A stretch of DNA of 64,000 bases from NCBI RefSeq assembly GCF_009937955.1, contig NZ_AP018439.1:5580001-5644000 (forward strand). Direction: 5' to 3'. The translations under genes and the position numbers were made by a program. Every line of letters begins with the position of its first letter. The first letter of the stretch is position 1. The notes under the pieces are model-generated. The model worked only from the letters and a program-made list of their open reading frames with translations. It did no database searches and had not been told where the DNA came from. The DNA comes from Undibacterium sp. KW1 (GTDB taxonomy: Bacteria > Pseudomonadota > Gammaproteobacteria > Burkholderiales > Burkholderiaceae_D). Below are positions 62,609 through 64,000 of this stretch, one piece after another.

Positions 62609-62959
62609 CTACTTTTGCCTTACCTCTTTCGCGCTCACTGCACTCTTCTTGCTATCGGCAATGGCCTGAGCTACTGACTTGGGTATTTCTGTGCTTGAAC
62701 TGGTGGCATAAAATGGCCAGGGGCGCGATGCCGGGCATTTATACTCTATCGTTTTCTTATCTTCGGCCAGGCGCCAGGCTATCCTGGTCTTGGCTGACAA
62801 GCCCCTGCAATCGCCAACGGGATTCAGCACCTCAGCAGCCGCGATCTCGCCCTCATACCTGAAGGGATAGGTAAAACGTTCAATGGCGGCGGCAAAGAAC
62901 CACAGCGTTGCCATCAGCAACCAGATTCTGACGAATAAAACAAGATCCGAAATTTTCAT
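62609..62959 (-). CDS. Small membrane protein, unknown function
   Basis: This protein of 116 residues from ATG 62959 has a single N-terminal helix (LVLFVRIWLLMATLWFFAAAI) followed by a periplasmic domain with two cysteines (DCRGLS, KCPAS). The longer frame to 63019 adds a region without a ribosome-binding site. No family recognised. Confidence 0.5.
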   Translation of the reverse strand: MKISDLVLFVRIWLLMATLWFFAAAIERFTYPFRYEGEIAAAEVLNPVGDCRGLSAKTRIAWRLAEDKKTIEYKCPASRPWPFYATSSSTEIPKSVAQAIADSKKSAVSAKEVRQK

Positions 62960-63126
62960 GAGGCAAGCCAAGCAGGCAAATTTGGTAGAGGGTATGAGCC
63001 GCGACGAGTGCGCACGCAAGCAATCACGGCAGACAGATTATCTGCCTTCCTCATTTTACTTACAAGCAGGCTGCTACCCTGATACAACATCAGGCAGCTA
63101 GCGCATGAGACCTGCCAGTGTCCGGC

Positions 63127-63369
63127 TTATTTCATCGACAATGCAGCATCTTTCGCCAGTGATTTGACTGGCGGTTCTGTAACTGAAGACATCAGCATCT
63201 TTGAGGGCGTGAATGGCATATCCATCTTGCCGCCCTTGTCGAGTTTGCCCAGCCCCTCTTTCAACACCCCGGAAGACATGACAGACTCTGCCAGTTTTTC
63301 CACGCCTTTTTCCATCACTTTTTGACCTACATATTTTGCGGCCATGCTGGCCAGGACTGGCAATGCCAT
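63127..63369 (-). CDS. Small amphipathic protein, unknown function
   Basis: This is an 80-residue protein (MALPVLASMAAKYVGQKVME start) rich in Lys, Met and small residues. A strong GGGAGG ribosome-binding site lies upstream of ATG 63369. An overlapping frame at 63098-63427 has none and is rejected. The amphipathic repeats (EKGVEKLAESVMSSG) suggest membrane or protein interaction. Confidence 0.55.
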   Translation of the reverse strand: MALPVLASMAAKYVGQKVMEKGVEKLAESVMSSGVLKEGLGKLDKGGKMDMPFTPSKMLMSSVTEPPVKSLAKDAALSMK

Positions 63370-63451
63370 ACATCCTCCCTATATAAACGTTAAATAAATG
63401 CAAGCCATTAGCGCCAAAATTGAACACGAACCAGCTCCCGCAGGACCTGCC

Positions 63452-64000
63452 TCAGGCGCGAATAGACTCCCGCCGCCCCAGAGCAGCTCCATACAGCAAG
63501 CCCTCCAGCCTGAAATAAGTCTGAATCTCGCGCACCATGGGTGCATCTGCTGTTGACTTTGCAATCACGTGCAAGAGGCGCGATATAAATCCAGGTTCAG
63601 GCAAATGCCCAGGGTCTGACTGCTTGAAGAACACAGCATCCACCATGGAAAACAATTGCATTTCATCCTGATTCAAAAACGCATCACTGCTGGTGACCAC
63701 GACAAAAAAAGCTGCCAGCACCCTGCACAAAGAATAACTGCAAGCACTCTCATTCGCCTCTGCAACGTTGACAAATTGCAGAGCCAGGACTTCCAGGCCC
63801 GCAACATCCTTGTTCCGCAGAAAAGCCAGCAAAGCAGCCTGATAGGCTTCACGCGACAAGCCATGGCAGACATGTTGCACGCTCTTGTACAAGCCATCCT
63901 CAATGTCCCAGAACACATAAGGAGCAAAGAAATTGCCACAAGCCGGTGGCAAGCGGCCTGAGACATCAGACAACAGCAAAACCTCTTCATAAAAAAACAA
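63452..64000 (-). CDS. Unknown protein, start beyond or at window edge
   Basis: A frame of 182 codons reaches the window end without a certain start (a TTG is at the edge). It is helical and cysteine-containing (SACSYSLCRVLAAFFVVVTSSDAFLNQDEMQ), without an obvious signal or known motif. It ends about 80 bases before the small gene at 63127-63369 on the same strand. Confidence 0.45.
   Translation of the reverse strand: MFFYEEVLLLSDVSGRLPPACGNFFAPYVFWDIEDGLYKSVQHVCHGLSREAYQAALLAFLRNKDVAGLEVLALQFVNVAEANESACSYSLCRVLAAFFVVVTSSDAFLNQDEMQLFSMVDAVFFKQSDPGHLPEPGFISRLLHVIAKSTADAPMVREIQTYFRLEGLLYGAALGRRESIRA

Noticed and set aside
63098..63427. A 109-codon minus frame overlapping the 80-residue gene
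   Set aside because: The overlapping frame at 63127-63369 has a strong GGGAGG ribosome-binding site and a more natural composition; this one does not.
1..64000. CRISPR arrays, rRNA or tRNA genes
   Set aside because: No regularly spaced direct repeats, and no cloverleaf or rRNA-like stretches, were noticed on either strand.

Overview
The window looks like chromosomal DNA of a betaproteobacterium of the order Burkholderiales, most like the Oxalobacteraceae (Undibacterium, Herminiimonas, Janthinobacterium). This rests on the housekeeping genes: a cytochrome c oxidase subunit II fused to cytochrome c, divergent bioC-like and comF genes, RfaE2, and a CysB, CysTWA and Ssu sulfur cluster. It is inference from gene content and order, not a database match. 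No rRNA, tRNA, CRISPR array or integrase was recognised.

Layout. Positions 1-9119 hold ordinary core genes: ctaD (cut by the window edge), ctaC, a BioC-like methyltransferase, comF, trmL, a PAS-GGDEF-EAL protein broken by a one-base frameshift, rfaE2 and a ferritin-like di-iron protein. Positions 9431-21466 are a sulfur-scavenging block on the minus strand: sbp, ssuE, two ssuA paralogues, ssuD, ssuC, ssuB, a molbindin, a degenerate EAL protein, cysT, cysW, cysA and cysB. Two copies of a small inverted-repeat element lie inside this block, each abutting a stop codon. Positions 21778-26918 carry a periplasmic glutathione peroxidase and a probable aromatic-compound catabolic operon (metallo-hydrolase, FAD monooxygenase, DUF2783) flanked by IclR and TetR regulators. 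Positions 27250-33020 are a tightly coupled lipid-modification operon: FAD amine oxidase-like protein, DUF1365, cyclopropane fatty acid synthase-like protein, chalcone isomerase-like protein, DUF3833 lipoprotein, a frameshifted SDR and an NTF2-like protein.

The most interesting part is 33560-63369. It begins with a Tle-like (DUF2235) lipase and a secreted partner. From 36376 to about 59847 there is a large part of a type IVB (Dot/Icm, IncI Tra-like) secretion system. Recognised or proposed members are DotA/TraY, IcmW, DotL/TrbC, DotM/TrbA, a TrbB/DsbC-like thiol isomerase with a duplicated N-terminal domain, an N0/TcpQ-like lipoprotein, candidate IcmV- and IcmS-like proteins, and four peptidoglycan-active enzymes. 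icmW is divergent from the dotA side, as in Legionella region I, and dotM precedes dotL, as in Legionella region II. The core ATPases and channel proteins (DotB, DotO, DotC, DotG, DotH, DotI) are not in the window; they may lie beyond 64000 or elsewhere. Two features of the locus look new to me. Protein domains are shuffled between a putative IcmX-like protein and two murein hydrolases. Three exported proteins end in the same four residues, IPGL.

Limits: all family calls come from reading translations and remembered family motifs. No alignment, HMM or structure search was run.
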